NCBI GenBank assembly: GCA_012064415.1
Contig: SSNU01000196.1
Span: forward strand, 1 to 64,000
Direction: 5' to 3'
From: Gyrodactylus bullatarudis
Lineage: Eukaryota > Platyhelminthes > Monogenea > Gyrodactylidea > Gyrodactylidae
DNA: 64,000 nt
Shown here: piece by piece, positions 23,705 through 33,862 of the stretch
Position numbering within the stretch: position 1 is the first letter of the stretch
How the letters are laid out: every line of letters begins with the position of its first letter
Program-made: the position numbers and the translations under genes
The notes under the pieces: model-generated
What the model saw: only the letters and a program-made list of their open reading frames with translations
Databases searched by the model: none
What the model was told of the DNA's origin: nothing

Positions 23705-25284
23705 AATGAACATTTTCAAGTAGCTCTACATTGTTTGATTGGTACCTAACTGCGCCGTCTTCTGGCTTGCATTGGTCTTATTCTACAAAGTACTGAAATA
23801 GTCACAAAATCGAGTTGAAGTTGAATAACTCGAAAACTCTATTGAAGAATTTTTTACGATGAAAATATTTAAAATAAGCAAAAATTCACTGACTAGAATT
23901 GTTCCATGTAAGATTGTGTTATATATTTCACTGGATCTGTTAATGCTCAAAATAGATTATCGCAATCATCTGATTTGTGTACCAGATTCAACTTGTAAGT
24001 TTATAAAATCAGGAGGAATCGTGCATAGTGAACAAATTTAAAGATTAAAGGTTAATGCGTCTCTGGCATACAACAAAATGAAAGCTTTCGTTTTCATAAA
24101 TCAACTCACTTTTTTGATTCTGGATTAATATTTTAAGCAAGAAATTCATTAAACTGGAAACGTAGAAGCAATAATTCCTCTCCCATTAGGAACAGCAGGA
24201 AACCAAAAAAAATTATTACATGGAATATCTGGGGCTTTTTTCATTATCTAATGCTGCATTGGAATAAGATCTTTTGAAGCCTGGTGAGAATATTTTCCTT
24301 GTAACTGGATTTCTGTAAGTCTTACCTGTACGAAAAGACAATCTCTTTATTCTGACATTAAAAGATATCCTTGAATTATATATAGTAGCTATTCTTACTC
24401 AGAACATTCGGCTTTGGGAACTTGGTTCTTTTCTCTCTTTGGCCGATATATCATAATAATTATGAGAAGAGCTGGAAACGAATCAACAAAGTATTGTGTT
24501 CATCGGAGCAATATTTTTTCTAAACTTTAATCTAAGGCGAAAAATTATCCTGAAATAAATTATGAACGCGTTCGAAAATTCAACTTTCTACTAGTAGAGC
24601 GCCCTTGTTTGACCTTGATTTACAACCTACATGTTAGTTATCTAGTGTCAGATAATTTTGATTGATATACCATAAAAATACTTGTAATGGTATTTGAATC
24701 TCCAGGATTTCATCCAAAATTAAATAGAACTGATGTTTTTTGAAACATTGAAGAATTATATTGCTCACATGATGTAGAGGTTAAGACTATTAAGCATCCA
24801 GAAAAGAAGAAGTCTAAATGCAATCCTTTCAAATTTATTTTTCAAAATGATTCAGAAATGAATCGAATTATAGCAAGAGAATCCTTATTCGTTTTATTGG
24901 TTATTAACCAGAGGTTAATTTACATTTCCCGATGGCCTCTTTTGATGATAGACAAATTCTAGGGTGTAATCAACAATCCGTTTCTTGTTATAACGAGGAA
25001 GGATAGCTAAAGTAAAGAAAAAAAACTAATTAACATTATTCTAGCCTAGGGCTATGTAGTGTATTTAATTTCTTGCCAAGAATATATTTATTTTCAATCA
25101 ACAAATTTTTTATTGAATTTTGTTGTATAAAAATTTTTTTTCATCCCACATATATATGCCATATTTAAAAAGTGTCTGTTGTAACACACAAATGTTCTGC
25201 TATTAAACTAAAAAAGTTTTTAAAATATATTTTTTTTGTTTCGGCCTGTGAAAAACCTCTCAGGAAATATCCAAAACTAATTAA

Positions 25285-25325
25285 TTGATATGAAGCTGGG
25301 AATTTATGATTTTTACAAAAAATGT
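25285..25325. repeat. Short family A fold-back fragment
   Basis: TTGATATGAAGCTGGGAATT followed by TATGATTTTTACAAAAAATG: only the terminal ~40 bp of a family A arm. Confidence 0.5.
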
Positions 25326-26061
25326 AATTCGCTAGGCTTATATAAATCCTTGATACTAACAGAGAGAACAAACAAGAAAAACCTTGTGTGCGGTCATCAC
25401 TACAATCAAGAAATTATAATTTTGAACTGTTTCAAATAAATAACGAACCTTTCAAGTTATTCGGAGTTAGCATAATTTAATTTTGATGCTCAATTTTTAT
25501 CCTACAAAAAATTTTACTCTTAGAAAAAACCTCTACAATCGACTGCTTAACCCTTTATATCCCAAATTATTCTTTGGATATCTGATACTCGAGTTGTTTT
25601 ACATGGGCGTATGCTAGTTTTCCACTAATTTTAATTAAACTGAATTAAGCTGAATCTCTCTGTCCAGATAAAATTTAAGGTTGACAGAATTCTTTTATTT
25701 TTCAGTTAAGGCATCTTGATTAGATCAGGACTCAGTTGTGTTTCTTGAACTAACCTGGAATGAAATCGACCACTGAATTATGCATAATAGATTATTAGGA
25801 TTATTAAGAAATGATATCTTGTGTTATTGATGTTTCATAGTGTCTATGAAATTCGGAAAATTCAAATAAGATTAGTAAGCTTTTAAAGTTAACTTGTGAA
25901 TCATTGTGACAAAGTTAACATGTAACACATAAACAAGGTTTAATTAATCTATAATTACTTATAACTACACATATGCTCAAAAATTTGTTTAAAACAGTTT
26001 GAAAATCAGACGTAAAATCTTTAAAAAAATAATGCTTTTTATGAATAATTGGAAGAATGTA

Positions 26062-26490
26062 TTAGAACGAATTTTCTTCTTCTTTCTTCAACTCAATATT
26101 TATCTGCCTTTTAATAAGAGTCAGAAGATCATCATGATTTGAGCTCTGATTCTCAATGTCACAAGTAAATTCAAAGACACATCTGCATTTGGCTATGTAG
26201 AAAAGTTGAGAGTAGAACGAAGAGATCGTCTGGCTTCTTCGCTTTTGTTTTCGTTTCTTGAACAGCGTCATAAACTTTTCCTGAATACGACTCAGTGAAA
26301 CTGTGGCTACACCAAACTTTTGATACACCTTGATAACTCTTTCGATTGTCCTTCTTCGGCTGTCTCTTCTAACATCTGGACTCATCGAGTTGCCATTATT
26401 GAAATGATAATCTCGTACAACTTGGCCATTTGTTGGTAGACACAAACAATTCAATCGTTCAGGTTTTTCTAGGACCTCCTTTAAATGCAT
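26062..26490 (-). CDS. Hypothetical basic protein, 142 aa
   Basis: I cannot name this protein. It reads LCLPTNGQVVRDYHF near the N-terminus, then RRRTIERVIKVYQKFGVATV, a strongly basic stretch (KKRKQKRRSQ) and SQLFYIAKCRC, then a Cys/acidic C-terminus. The LPTNGQV...IERVI..YQK.G.......I..K...L......R layout recalls an uncharacterised family repeated in some arthropod genomes (from memory, not checked), possibly transposon-associated. It lies inside tensin intron 1 on the opposite strand. It could be a partial or decayed copy. Confidence 0.4.
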   Translation of the reverse strand: MHLKEVLEKPERLNCLCLPTNGQVVRDYHFNNGNSMSPDVRRDSRRRTIERVIKVYQKFGVATVSLSRIQEKFMTLFKKRKQKRRSQTISSFYSQLFYIAKCRCVFEFTCDIENQSSNHDDLLTLIKRQINIELKKEEENSF

Positions 26491-26568
26491 GAGTATTGTT
26501 TTGAAATATTCATGAATTTAAACAAAGTTTATTACATGCAAAATTTATAAAACATTCTTAAAAATAGT

Positions 26569-26751
26569 TTAATTATTACATAGACTTTTATTTCCTTTCA
26601 CATAAATATCTTGTTCAACTTGAACTAGCCAAGAGAATGGGGATTTTTTGTCGCATTCTGTTTTTATTTGTTCACTAAAGTACTCATGGGAAATGGCGTA
26701 ATTCATAATTTCAAGAAACGAATATAAATGGGATTTTTTATCTCGTTTCAT
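26569..26751 (-). CDS. Hypothetical small ORF upstream of the 142-aa ORF
   Basis: 60 codons on the same strand, 78 bp upstream of the 142-aa ORF: MKRDKKSHLYSFLEIMNYAI..., ending KGNKSLCNN. Charged and soluble-looking, with no motif I recognise. It may be an upstream exon or fragment of the same locus, or chance. Confidence 0.2.
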   Translation of the reverse strand: MKRDKKSHLYSFLEIMNYAISHEYFSEQIKTECDKKSPFSWLVQVEQDIYVKGNKSLCNN

Positions 26752-29700
26752 TCCACATCATGTATACTAAAATACAAAGTATACTTTTTCTGTTTTAGTC
26801 TTTTTCATGAGAACTTTTATATGTTTAAATCCGTTGGGTACTTTCGTTTTTTCTCAAAGTACGAAGTCTTTATGGTCTGAAGTTTCAAGAAGAATTCAAA
26901 AATTACAGTGTTCTTTCAGATCTACTTAAAATGAGTGTTTGAAATTGAAAAAAAGCATGTAGGAATTCAAATAATACACAACTAACAGTAGCATGTTTAG
27001 ACACGTAAAGTTTTTATAGCCTCTTGCTTTACCAATTTGTAACATTTAAATGATAGACAAGAATTTCTATCGGTTCAAATTTAAATGGACTATAGAAGGC
27101 ATATTTCTTGACCCAAATTTCAGCATCATTCGAGTAGAAGGCAAACATTATCTTTAAAAAACTTGAACAAATGAAAATCGAATATTCCTCTAAAAAATCA
27201 GTTTATAATTAATTTATAGTGAAAATTAGTAGTAGAATTTACAAGACAATTCATTGAATACGGTTAATTGAAATTTTGTCACACGATTCTGAAAATAAGA
27301 ATTCTACAGGAGCCTACAATAAAAAACCGCTTTCATCTAAAATTTTTGAGTATCTCCTTGAAAAACTAACAATTTTTTTTAATTTCATCAACATTCTCGA
27401 GTGTTAATACAAAGTTATAGAAGAATTCCCCAATTCAATCTTCACTCAAGATCCTTGTTGTGTCTTGATAAGAATGATTGATAAGTTAATCCTATGCAGT
27501 ATAGGCTATGCTAGAGTACTCTTCAAAATTCGAATTTCTATTTTCAGAAAACTGTTCCTCTATTAGGAAATGCATCTTCCTATCTACTATAACCAAGCTA
27601 TTGAAATTTTTTAAATGCTTATTCTAAAAGTTTCTCAAATCGCCTTCCTATTTGATGTAATGAGCTTGGACAGTACAATTTTTATATATGACTTTTTAGA
27701 TCAACAAAAGAGAATTTTTTCAGTTCTATCCAATGATATAAAACTTTTTTTCCATCTATGATTGATGATTTATCATTATATTTTCTTTTGATTATTTCGA
27801 CTTGTATCATTTTGGAAGTTTTGCATTCGAACTAAGAATTAAATTTACTCTAGTAAAATATGTTACCGTGTGAAAGTTTCTTACGATTTACTAGTGAACT
27901 GGGAACATTAAAAAAATTCCTTCAGACTTTCTGTCCATACACAATGAAACTATGAAATTTTGAAAGGAAGAGTTAGAAAACCAAACTATGGTCATGATTC
28001 ACAAGACTTAATTTATTTTATTTCCTACCTATCATGATCAGTAAATCGAGAGTATTAAAATTGGATTTGAAAACCATAGATTGCTTTTCTAATTCTCGAT
28101 TTCAATTTTATCAAGTAAAAATGAACAATTTTACTTCTACAATAGATTTATCACTGATATTTAAATAAAACTGAGTAGGAAATTAAAGTTATTTTCACGA
28201 GTCACTAGTAAATCATAAGAAGCTTTCAAACGATTCCCTACCCAATTCAGTGATTCGTATTAATCCCTGCTTACACACGATTCACGATAACATACATATA
28301 TAATTCCAGGGTACAGAAATAAACATTTTTTTCCTGAAAAAGGGAAGAAAATTTTTTTTGGGTCACATGAAAAATATTACATTATTAAATGTCCAAATCA
28401 TTTTCCCATTTGTATAACCCATGTTAAACATACGAGAGAGATCTCTTTGAATTTTTAATAAAGATATTTTTTTTATTATATCCTATTTATGTCAGAGACA
28501 GATTGCAAATATTTCAGGCAGATGTAGGGGTTATTCTGAATGCATTGTAGCCTTTTTTCTTGAATCTTTTTAAGTATTAAAAAGTTAATTCTCAAATTTT
28601 TCAACTGCAGTAAAATAAGGATGTAGAATTAGTAATGAAACTTGTTATTCTCTAACTGCTTAATACTGGGGATCAGGTTGTCCAATTTCTTACTATGATC
28701 AGTAATCATTAATTATTAGTTATTAGCTTGACTTTTACATCCAATCCACCGAGACTATTTAATATTTTTAGAGAATTTACGGCTTTTCTTCCCACGTTAC
28801 CAAAAACAGTTGTATCCCTTACTATTCGAAGAAAACTTGTGGAATATTTTGAGTAGTAACTTCTCTTCTACACCTCTATAATTATGGTCATTATATTTTT
28901 TAGGGCGGACGAATTCTTTCTAACTACTCAAAAAAGATATAACTATAATATCATAATATTATTTAGTAGGCAAATGAGAAAAAATATTATTAGTAAGTAT
29001 AATTTTTCTTACTTACTTTAAAGTAGAAACACAAATTATTTTAAGATTATAATAACCTAATTATAAAATTTAACAGATTTCTATGCTTGGCTGGAAATTT
29101 ATTTTCAAATGCAATCAAATTGTGATGTTTAGAATTTACTATTACCTCAAGAATATCTGATTTGGAAATTTTTAACAAGATTGGTTGAATAATCAAGGGT
29201 TCTTGAGAGTTCCAAGGATTAAGAAACGCTTTTTATCTTAAGGTTAGAGAATATAATATATTTTTTAATTTCTTCACACTTCTGGATGAGAAGTTAAATA
29301 AGGCACTTTATTCTATAATTTTTAATTGATTCAAGAAATATTGTTGGGATGGCCTAACTTAAATATTAATTAACATTTATACCCATTGGTCTATTCGATT
29401 TTTGAAATTTTCTTTCTTTGCTCCTGTAGAATATCAATCAAACATCTTAGTATTTATGAAATTCTCTGAGTCTGATTTATTCCTGTAGGCAATTTAAATT
29501 TCCAGTTCGGAAACAATAAAATTTAGATAAATATTACAAATTTTTTTCAAAATTGGCTTTTATATATCCCGATTCCCGAATAAAAGACCAAACACAGCAT
29601 TGCACACATAGAATCCTTGATACAATAGAATGGAATGTAGTGGGAATTTTCATAAAGTTGATGAATTTCCCATTTTCTTTTTTCACATAGTACTGTAATG

Positions 29701-30095
29701 TATAGTATACAGGCACACACGTGCAAAGGGAATCTCTCAAGAAATGAATCTTAATGTGTTCAACATTCATTTATTAGTGTACATATTCCCTATTCTCATT
29801 ACACTCTAAATAGAAGTAAATAGGTATAGCAGTGAATTATTATAGCGTATTATCAATTACACTATTCTCGTTTATATCAAATAAGAAACTGTTTTAAAAA
29901 CTTGTATACTGTGTAGCATGGAGGAAACTTTCAAGTACAAAATGATCTTCTGTCAATATCTGTATATTTGAAAAGAAGCGTATTGGAGAGGAGAGAGATT
30001 GCTATCATATCTGCCAATGGTGTGATATGTCGTAGATCAATCTGTATTTAATAAGAAATACACTTACAAGGACATTTATTTTTATCTTGTTGTAG

Positions 30096-30536
30096 CCTGC
30101 CAGTTGAGGACAGCTAAAGAAGTTCATCTTCCGCCTCCCCTGCCAATTCCAGAGAGTCAAGAGGCACACAAGAAGTTATTACGCGAAAATAAGGTACCTT
30201 CACAAATTGATCCGACACTTCCAACAGAAGCATGGCTACCTGAAGATGAAGAGGCTCGTCGCCGGTACAAGTTAGCTCAGCAACAACGTAATGAATACAC
30301 CTATCGTATGCGAGATTACCAGACAAAACTTGAGGAGTATCAGAATAAATTAATTGAAAGACGTAAAATTCTACAGGCCAACGACGAAGCAGAAATGAAA
30401 TATCAAATTGAACGTCAGAAATATCTTGAACGTTTGAATAAGAAACGGTCCCAGAGTACTGGACGTATCATAACCCATGGAACAGTGTCCAAATCTCCGA
30501 ATATTTATCGTACCACCCTTTTCACATCACAGTCTT
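30096..30536 (+). CDS. Tensin exon 2: proline motif and coiled coil
   Basis: Acceptor TTATCTTGTTGTAG and donor GTGAGT; phase 1 in, phase 1 out. It begins SCQLRTAKEVHLPPPLPIPE, then a long Glu/Arg/Gln-rich helix (EEARRRYKLAQQQRNEYTYR, KLEEYQNKLIERR, MKYQIERQKYLERLNKK), predicted coiled coil, and a Ser/Thr tail (RSQSTGRIITHGTV). The second AG at 30101-30102 would hit an in-frame stop, fixing the first AG as acceptor. Confidence 0.8.
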
Positions 30537-30599
30537 GTGAGTTTAATGAGATGAATAAATAATTTCTTTATAATTATTAAATGTTGAATATTTCTTTAG

Positions 30600-30685
30600 T
30601 ACGTTGCTCAGCTAAACAATTGGAGAGTATATCTGCTGAAAATTCGCCAAATCTATGTCGCAAAGCTACTTATATCAATCCTTCT
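30600..30685 (+). CDS. Tensin exon 3
   Basis: 86 nt, acceptor TTTCTTTAG, donor GTGAGT; phase 1 in, phase 0 out. Encodes LRCSAKQLESISAENSP and NLCRKATYINPS, a Ser/Thr-rich linker. Identified because the phases of exons 2 and 4 demand it and both splice sites are strong. Confidence 0.75.
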
Positions 30686-30924
30686 GTGAGTAGATTTTAT
30701 GTTTTTGTAATTTTGAGATTATAGATGAATGAAAAACTGCTGTAGAATTTTGTAAAATATAAATAAAATTTTTAGTAAACGCGATGAAATTTCTCGATAC
30801 ACTAAACTTCATTGTAAACGTATTACCCGAAAAATTATAGGCTGAAATATTTTTTATCTTTGTACATAATAAGCCAGTTTCCTGAGGTAGAACTTATCAA
30901 ATCGTTTATTTTAATTAAAACTAA

Positions 30925-31396
30925 TTGATATGAAGTTGGGAATCTATGATTTTTACAGAAATCTCGATATTTTAATCAAGAATTCGAATTTGTTAAAGAT
31001 TTTCTGGAATCCTACTCATGCTGCCCACTTTTACCATTTGAAGAAAAAAAAACTGAAAAAAAATTATTTATATGAAAAATATGGTCATTTTTCGAATTCC
31101 CATTTGGCGCTATTCTGTCTAATCTTGATCCTGAAAAAACTTCTTCGATCAGCCTCCCACTTTCAAGTCGACAAAAATTTTCAGCTCGAAGTTCGAAAAA
31201 GGGGATTTTGGCGCCAAATGGGAGTTCGAAAAATGACCATATTTTTCATATAAATAATTTTTTTTCAGTTTTTTTTTCTTCAAATGGTAAAAGTGGGCAG
31301 CATGAGTAGGATTCCAGAAAATCTTTAACAAATTCGAATTCTTGATTAAAATATCGAGATTTCTGTAAAAATCATAGATTCCCAACTTCATATCAA
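30925..31396. mobile_element. Complete family A fold-back element, 186-bp arms
   Basis: Arms 30925-31110 and 31211-31396 are mirror images (coordinate sum 62321) with a 100-bp spacer. Terminus TTGATATGAAGTTGGGAATC. The same 60-residue peptide appears on both strands, which is a repeat artefact. It lies in tensin intron 3, so the pre-mRNA would form a long hairpin. Confidence 0.85.
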
Positions 31397-32261
31397 CCAA
31401 ATTTAGATGGGTTTGTATTGAAACTCTCTTTCTAAAATATAGATAGATGAGAAAATCATTTAAATTTTTTTAGTCGTTCAGATCGTATTGCCAGCAAAAA
31501 TTTTGACCATGGAAATACATGCCTCTCCGGTGTCTCATTACCTATTTTATTTTAAGAAATTAACGCAGATATACGTTGTTAGTTGAAGCGAACAAATGTA
31601 CTAGAAAAAACTCAAAAAGTTATTATCACATTGAAACGAGAGTATTTCTAACCTGAAATCTAACTTTTCTGTTCCATCCACAACACGACTTAGATTATGA
31701 AAAAAATACTATTTCCAATGCAAGTGGTAACGATGCAAGTAAAGATCGAAAAGTATATCGAAAATAAAAATATATCTTTAATGCACATGATAAAAAAGAG
31801 AAAATTGGATCTAAACTACACCATGATCTGGAAATTATATTCTAAAGAGTGAGATTCAAAAGAAAAAGAAGAAAAGAAATAACCAAAAAAGCATTAAGGA
31901 ATGATGAAACATGTTTCTTCTGTTCTGTTCAGACAATAGTTTAAGAGAATATTAATCTATATATATATATTCTTGAGCAAAAGATATACGCAGAATTGGC
32001 CAGAATTTCTTTTGTTTCTATCGAACTAGCACAACGTCTGAGGGTGTACACTCAAGAATGACGTTGTTTTCTAATATTTTATTCTTCTCTATACGTAGGT
32101 TTGAATCAAATAGAAAACAATACTTGATCCTAATTGGCTAGAGGTTAGAGCATTGTTTTGATTTGACGATAGAATAATAATTTTTTTCATTTTGATCAAA
32201 TGATATTAACTTAATCATGCTTAAAGCAAGTGAATTTAATTTGTAATCAATTTAATTTTAG

Positions 32262-32406
32262 GGTTTAAATCATCCATTGGCCAAATCTGAGGGTAATCGA
32301 TTATATGTGAAACCCCCGAGAGTTTATCCCGAAGAGAGATTCGAAAAGGAGTGTATTGGCCTGGAACCAATCGGTCCAGGTGTTCATCATTTGGAGAGTG
32401 GGTCAA
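32262..32406 (+). CDS. Tensin exon 4
   Basis: 145 nt, acceptor TTTAATTTTAG, donor GTGAGT; phase 0 in, phase 1 out. Encodes GLNHPLAKSEGNRLYVKPP, then RVYPEERFEKECIGLEPIG and HHLESGS, a linker before the SH2 domain. Confidence 0.8.
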
Positions 32407-32859
32407 GTGAGTTTTTCATTGAATCCTGGTTTTTAACTACAAAGCCTATTGACCAAATTCTCGTTATGCATACAAATTCTATATACTAAATAAGCAATTT
32501 AATAGAGAATATGATTATATTTATGAATTCATTTCTTAATTTCTTAGTTAGTGACGTAATAAAGTCAAAGTTTCTTTTTAGGTAATTAACACTGTTAACA
32601 GCAAATTATGGTCTAATTACTAACAAGTCAACTCCCTTATTCTTATAATTCCAGTTTAGCTTTTCAATAGTAAATATGCATTAAAGTGAATCGTATGAAA
32701 AGTTCTTACGAATCCCTGCTTTTACACAATTCATTGTAACTTGGAAAATGAGTTTTCTCGAAAAAAGTTTTCTTATCTTCTTACAAAAAATTATCCTTCT
32801 TGATCATGATGTTCATGACCTATGGAAATAAGTTTTAAGCAAAATTTAATTTCAAATAG

Positions 32860-33066
32860 GTCAGCAATCCCCAAGGATTCGTGGTGAAACAGTAATTGAT
32901 GAAAGTAACATCATGCCGTTGCAACATCAAGCAGAACCAATTCGTACAGTTGAAGGAGCCTTTGAACGAGGTTTACGACCAACACCTGTTGAATTTGATC
33001 AGCTTCTCAATTCCGTTCGGCATACATCCCCACAATGGTACAAACCCAACATGTCCCGTGATGAAG
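32860..33066 (+). CDS. Tensin exon 5: linker and SH2 start
   Basis: 207 nt, acceptor TTCAAATAG, donor GTAATC; phase 1 in and out. It ends SPQWYKPNMSRDE, the conserved opening of the tensin SH2 domain (W-Y-K-P before helix A). The preceding ~55 residues are a flexible linker. Confidence 0.85.
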
Positions 33067-33218
33067 GTAATCTTTAAACTTCCATTTGGAGACCAAACCC
33101 TTTCGTTATATAATTTTGCTTTAGTTAAGCTGATCTAAAAAAATCCTTTGATTTCATTTTATTCCAGATAAACGAAAAAGTATTTTTTTATTTCATTGAA
33201 AATTATTTTTTAACATAG

Positions 33219-33347
33219 TGATACAGAAATTGGCAAATTTACCAGCTGGCTCTTTTGTCGTCAGGGAAAGTTCCACTTTCCAAAATTCCTTTGGTCTTGC
33301 ACTCAAAGTGACCAGACTCCCACATCACATAAAGATTGATCCAAATT
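33219..33347 (+). CDS. Tensin exon 6: SH2 phosphotyrosine pocket
   Basis: 129 nt, phase 1 in and out. VIQKLANLPAGSFVVRESST contains the FLVR-type motif; the Arg (model residue 752) binds phosphotyrosine. NSFGLALKVTRLP is the following beta strand. It joins exon 7 across a 315-bp intron that carries a hammerhead motif on the opposite strand. Confidence 0.9.
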
Positions 33348-33469
33348 GTAGGTTTCAAAATATTTCATGATTTATAAATTAAAGTGAGAAAGAATATGTT
33401 CTGATACTAATTTCTTACGCAAATCAGTTTTGAGCTGGGCCACCGAAGTCATAAATAATGAAAGAAGAA

Positions 33470-33550
33470 GATGATGCCAGTTATTTCACAAATAAGGCCT
33501 TTATTTCGGGCATACTCATCAGTGTGATACATGCCTTATATGGCATCATC
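33470..33550 (-). ncRNA. Hammerhead ribozyme in tensin intron 6, antisense
   Basis: Minus strand: outer stem I GATGATGCCA (33541-33550) pairs perfectly with TGGCATCATC (33470-33479); inner stem I CACA (33523-33526) with TGTG (33487-33490); CUGAUGA (33516-33522); GAAA (33504-33507); helix III around palindrome AAGGCCTT. GGCAU (33531-33535) is complementary to AUGCC (33509-33513). It is the most complete copy in the window. The outer helix extends further with a 3-nt slip. No adjacent Penelope coding sequence is seen. Confidence 0.82.
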
Positions 33551-33662
33551 ATCTTCTTTTTTCATTAATGAAAAAGAATAGTTATCTCATTTTCTTCAAG
33601 GGAATCTTGTTTCGATCTATTTTTAAGTTTGTACCTATTATTAATTATTCTCATAATTACAG

Positions 33663-33862
33663 CTGATTTAAAGAATCAATTGGTTCGTCATTTTCTAATC
33701 GATCGAATTTCTGGCGGTTTTCGTATTCGAGGCTATGAAAGTGAACTCATCTTTGCTACACTATCCGAGTTAGTGGCTTATCATTGTAGAAAAACTGGAG
33801 CTCTCCCCTGTACCCTGAAGCTGCCCGGCTATGCCCCCGCTCCGACGCAAGCTGACTTATCT
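33663..33862 (+). CDS. Tensin exon 7: SH2 C-terminal half
   Basis: 200 nt, acceptor ATTACAG, donor GTGAGT; phase 1 in, phase 0 out. Encodes KNQLVRHFLIDRISGGFRIR, then SELVAYHCRKTGALPCTLKL. LVRHFLIE and LPCKL-type motifs at these places are typical of tensin SH2 domains. Confidence 0.9.

Larger units (their letters stand above)
11089..30095 (+). other. Tensin intron 1 (19 kb)
   Basis: It runs from GTGAGT to TTATCTTGTTGTAG and joins T to CC in frame. It holds two TIR elements, three fold-back copies, a SINE, two hammerhead motifs, a Penelope-like fragment and two minus-strand ORFs, each listed separately. The remaining stretches (about 15.1-16.8, 17.2-18.0, 23.8-26.0 and 26.8-30.0 kb) show no feature I can support. 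Confidence 0.65.

Noticed and set aside
30930..31400. Overlapping ORFs on both strands with the same peptide (LGIYDFYRNLDILIKNSN)
   Set aside because: They are the two arms of one fold-back element read in opposite directions, not genes.
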